Positions 61,447 through 64,000 of a stretch of DNA of 64,000 nt are shown here, in pieces. The translations under genes were made by a program, and so were the position numbers. Each line of letters starts with the position of its first letter. The first letter of the stretch is position 1. Origin of the DNA: Candidatus Methylobacter titanis (GTDB taxonomy: Bacteria > Pseudomonadota > Gammaproteobacteria > Methylococcales > Methylomonadaceae); NCBI GenBank assembly GCA_029946125.1, contig JAQSDX010000004.1, forward strand, positions 1-64,000, in the 5' to 3' direction. Under the pieces are notes generated by a model. That model made no database searches and was not told the origin of the DNA. It saw nothing but the letters and a program-made list of their open reading frames with translations.

Positions 61447-63567
61447 TTGAAACTATTGACTAGCCCCGGTTTTCGTCTGGCATTGCCTTGGCTGATATTG
61501 CTGACAGGCCTGCTTGGTACCGGGGTTGCGAGTTATTCAGTAAAATCGGGCATAGAATGGAATGAATATCGCCGGTTTGCATTTTATTGCGACGAAATCC
61601 GTTTGAAAATAGCGGCGCGGCTTGATGCGCACAAGCAGATATTGTTGAGCGGTGCCGCCATGTTTGATGCGTCAGCGCAGGTGACACGGCAGGAGTGGAG
61701 CGTTTTTGTGCGGCGCTTAAGCGGCGATGAGCACTTTAACGGCATTCAAGGCTTAGGTTTTTCAGTCTGGGTCCCACCCGAACAACTGGCCGTACATCAG
61801 GCGCAAATACGCGCCGAAGGTTTTCCTGCGTACCGGCTGAGTCCGCAAGGTAAACGCGATGCCTATACCTCAATCATTTATCTGGAGCCGTTTAACCAGC
61901 GTAATTTACGCGCTTTCGGTTATGACATGTACTCGGAAGCGGTGCGTCGTGCGGCCATGCAACAGGCTCGAGATCAAAACAACGTCAGCCTGTCGGGCAA
62001 AGTGATGCTGGTGCAGGAGAGCGATAATGATCTGCAGGCAGGTACCTTGATGTATGTGCCGGTTTATCAAAAAAATCAGCCTGTCGATACCGTTGAACAG
62101 CGACGCAACGCCTTATTCGGCTGGGTTTACAGCCCTTTTCGGATGGGTGACTTGCTGAATAAGGTCATGTCGAATTTTGATGACGAGGCCATGATGCATG
62201 TGCATTTACGCGTTTATGACGGTGTTGTGCAGCCGGAAAATCTGCTGTACAGCAGCGCCGAACCGGCTCATGCCGAGAGCGTTCAGCCTCTCTGGCAGAT
62301 AGACATGGCGAGCGATTTTAACGGCACGCTGTGGACATTGCAGTTTGAGCAGATTACCGGTACGCGCAGCGGTATCGATTACAGCAAAATGTGGATTACG
62401 CTGGGCGCGGGGCTATCGAGCACTTTTTTGTTGTTCTTGCTGTTGCGCTCAAATCTCAATATGCGCGTCAACGCTGCCAGCATGGCGGATCGACTGACGA
62501 AGCAGCTGCGGGAAAGCGAGCAGCGTTTTCGCTTACTGGCGGATTCTGCGCCGGTGCTGATCTGGTTGTCGGATACCGACAAGCAGTGTTACTACTTCAA
62601 TAAAATCTGGCTGGCGTTTACCGGTCGGACGCTGGAACAGTCGCTGGGCGATCGGTGGGCGGGCGATTTGCATCCCGACGATTATCAATATTGCCTCGAT
62701 ACCTACAGTGCGGCATTCGACCGGCGGGAAAGCTTTTTGATGGAATACCGTTTGCGCCGACATGACGGCGTCTATCGTTGGCTGCTGGACACCGGCATAC
62801 CGCGATTTGCCGATGACCGGACGTTCCTGGGCTATATCGGTTCCTGTATTGACATTACCGAATGGAAACAAATGAGCGCCAAGTTGAACCGCGCCCATGC
62901 CGAATTGCGTCAGTTTACCCATATTGCCGCCCACCATTTGCAGGAGCCGACGCGGCGTCTGGTCAGTTTTGTGCAACGCCTGCGCAGCTTTTTGCCTTTG
63001 GACGAACTCAATGAAGAGGCGCTGATGTCATTGTATTTTATTGAGCAAAGCGCAACGCGGCAAAGCGCGCTGGTCAGCGATATTCAAGTGTATCTTGCCG
63101 CCGACCAGCCGCGCAGTCCGGTGCGCGAGATTTCGATGGTCGATGTTGTTGCCGACTTGCTGGAGCAGCGGGCGGCGCTGATTAGCGACATCGGCGCACA
63201 GATCTATTTTGAGGGCATTCACCCTGTTTATATCGACCGTCCCCGACTGAAAGATATTTTCAGCATTTTGTTGGATAACGCCCTGCAATACCGTCACGCT
63301 GAACATCCGTTGCAGATACGGATCAGTTCCGAATTGAAAGCGGAGCGAGCGGTTTATCGGTTTGCCGATAACGGTATCGGCATTCCGGAAGAATACCGGG
63401 AGCGCGTTTTTGGCGTATTCGAGCGCTTGCAGGTGCAGAGCGATCAAAACTCTACCGGCATCGGTCTGGCCATTGTCCGGCGCATTGTCGAAAGTTGCGA
63501 CGGTTCGGTGATATTGCAGGAAACGCCGGGCGGCGGAGTGACTGCTGTCTTCGACTTGCCGGGATAG
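61447..63567 (+). CDS. CHASE-PAS sensor histidine kinase
   Basis: 706 residues from a TTG at 61447 with GGAT upstream. Order: membrane helix (about 10-30), periplasmic CHASE domain (about 55-250, LSGAAMFDASAQVTRQEW to GYDMYSEAVRRAAM), second helix (about 315-335), PAS (about 355-475), phosphoacceptor helix with histidine in FTHIAAHHLQEPTRR (about 490), and an ATPase domain with DNALQYRHAEH, ADNGIGIPEEYRERVFGVFERL and STGIGLAIVRR. CHASE domains sense small ligands; which one is unknown. No response regulator is adjacent in view. Confidence 0.9.
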   Translation: MKLLTSPGFRLALPWLILLTGLLGTGVASYSVKSGIEWNEYRRFAFYCDEIRLKIAARLDAHKQILLSGAAMFDASAQVTRQEWSVFVRRLSGDEHFNGIQGLGFSVWVPPEQLAVHQAQIRAEGFPAYRLSPQGKRDAYTSIIYLEPFNQRNLRAFGYDMYSEAVRRAAMQQARDQNNVSLSGKVMLVQESDNDLQAGTLMYVPVYQKNQPVDTVEQRRNALFGWVYSPFRMGDLLNKVMSNFDDEAMMHVHLRVYDGVVQPENLLYSSAEPAHAESVQPLWQIDMASDFNGTLWTLQFEQITGTRSGIDYSKMWITLGAGLSSTFLLFLLLRSNLNMRVNAASMADRLTKQLRESEQRFRLLADSAPVLIWLSDTDKQCYYFNKIWLAFTGRTLEQSLGDRWAGDLHPDDYQYCLDTYSAAFDRRESFLMEYRLRRHDGVYRWLLDTGIPRFADDRTFLGYIGSCIDITEWKQMSAKLNRAHAELRQFTHIAAHHLQEPTRRLVSFVQRLRSFLPLDELNEEALMSLYFIEQSATRQSALVSDIQVYLAADQPRSPVREISMVDVVADLLEQRAALISDIGAQIYFEGIHPVYIDRPRLKDIFSILLDNALQYRHAEHPLQIRISSELKAERAVYRFADNGIGIPEEYRERVFGVFERLQVQSDQNSTGIGLAIVRRIVESCDGSVILQETPGGGVTAVFDLPG

Positions 63568-63625
63568 TGCTGCATTGCCGTGGGAGCGACGCCTACGTCG
63601 CGATAAGCACTTCGTCGGCTAATGC

Positions 63626-63655
63626 ATCGTTCCCACGCTGGAGCGTGGGAACGAT
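63626..63655 (+). terminator. Perfect GC-rich hairpin after the histidine kinase
   Basis: Fourteen-base arms (63626-63639 and 63642-63655) pair perfectly around GG, followed by TTTAT. It serves as a terminator, and its sequence (CGTTCCCACGCT and complement) also resembles a common REP-type repeat. An imperfect GC-rich copy-like block lies at 63578-63602. Confidence 0.7.
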
Positions 63656-63697
63656 TTTATGCACAGCGCACCCAGATGACTCTTTTACACTATTGAT

Positions 63698-64000
63698 ATG
63701 ACTACATCACTCCAAAACCTATTCGTCTGTTTGCTGCTGTTATCAGCCTTAACGCTTACGTCGGCTTACGGCGCTGAACCGGTTAGAATCGGCGTACTTG
63801 CGTTTCGTCCCAAACCGCAAACACTGGCGCAATGGCAACCGTTGGCGGCTATTTTGAAACAGGCCATGCCCGAGCGCGACTTTGTGGTGCAGGCGCTCAG
63901 TTTTCCCGAATTAAATGAGGCGGTCGCCCGCCGTCAAGTGGATTTCGTGCTGACCAATCCCGGCCATTATGTGCTGTTGACAAGGCGCGGCGGCGTTTCA
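63698..64000 (+). CDS. PhnD-like periplasmic binding domain protein (partial)
   Basis: The frame opens at an ATG at 63698 and runs off the window after 101 codons. A signal peptide (LFVCLLLLSALTLTSAYGA) is followed by EPVRIGVLAFRPKPQTLAQWQPLAAILKQ and VDFVLTNPGHYVLL, typical of phosphate/phosphonate-binding PhnD domains. With a histidine kinase just upstream, this could be a free binding protein or the sensor domain of another kinase (TtrS-like); the end is needed to tell. Confidence 0.75.
   Translation, partial: MTTSLQNLFVCLLLLSALTLTSAYGAEPVRIGVLAFRPKPQTLAQWQPLAAILKQAMPERDFVVQALSFPELNEAVARRQVDFVLTNPGHYVLLTRRGGVS

Noticed and set aside
1-64000. CRISPR arrays, tRNA or rRNA genes, prophage or replication origin
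   Set aside because: No regularly spaced repeats, cloverleaf with CCA-type arm, rRNA sequence, phage structural genes or DnaA-box cluster was noticed. tRNAs were judged by eye only; a tRNA scan would be decisive.

Overview
The window is a chromosomal segment from a gammaproteobacterial (type Ia) methane oxidiser of the order Methylococcales. The deciding evidence is a complete pmoCAB operon (18468-21441) with all copper-ligand residues present. It is supported by a Methylomonas-type C30 carotenoid gene set, glycogen genes, pyruvate phosphate dikinase and proteobacterial housekeeping genes (secB, gpsA, rpmE, ftsH, dsbB, gpmI). The organism looks Methylobacter-like, but the genus is an inference. 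No rRNA, tRNA or CRISPR array was seen.

Layout. 0-17.5 kb is mostly housekeeping: a DAACS transporter, glycogen phosphorylase, trmL, a leftward rhodanese-secB-gpsA group with a thiol-sensor-like ArsR regulator, a rightward gpmI-envC-ctpA group, assimilatory sulfite reductase with its DUF934 partner, NhaD, AmpG, a wrecked exonuclease III gene and rpmE. 17.6-23 kb holds a perfect 62-bp palindrome, an unknown membrane-anchored protein, pmoCAB with promoter and strong terminator, an intact IS982-family element and a remnant of an IS630-type transposase. 23-31 kb carries a HupE/UreJ protein, a PRPP-synthetase-like gene paired with an AMP/thymidine phosphorylase-type gene, a decayed alkylguanine-DNA methyltransferase, a possible small RNA, and an arsenic operon (arsR, arsI-like, permease, thioredoxin-like, arsC, acr3). 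31.5-41.3 kb has glgC, the leftward carotenoid operon (ICMT-like, crtP, aldehyde dehydrogenase, crtN) and a two-gene ABC exporter.

41.4-53 kb looks like a light and photo-oxidative stress region. A CarH/LitR-type B12 photoreceptor repressor, with the W-H...E-H and E-x-H cobalamin motifs, heads a leftward operon (SRPBCC, DCC-type DUF393, Trp-rich TIGR02450). It is divergent from a sigma-70-family factor followed by hflK-hflC-ftsH, then a short LOV-domain blue-light protein, a sterol-desaturase-like enzyme and the MsrPQ methionine sulfoxide repair pair.

53-64 kb holds ppdK, a TVP38/DedA membrane domain fused to a disulfide oxidoreductase, a four-gene cassette of two DUF1538 membrane proteins plus a PII-like protein and a CBS protein (the best candidate for an undescribed system: a nucleotide-gated two-subunit transporter), a MITE-like repeat, dsbB, a CHASE-PAS histidine kinase and the start of a PhnD-type binding protein that runs off the end. 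Functions are assigned from motifs and family knowledge; no database search was run.
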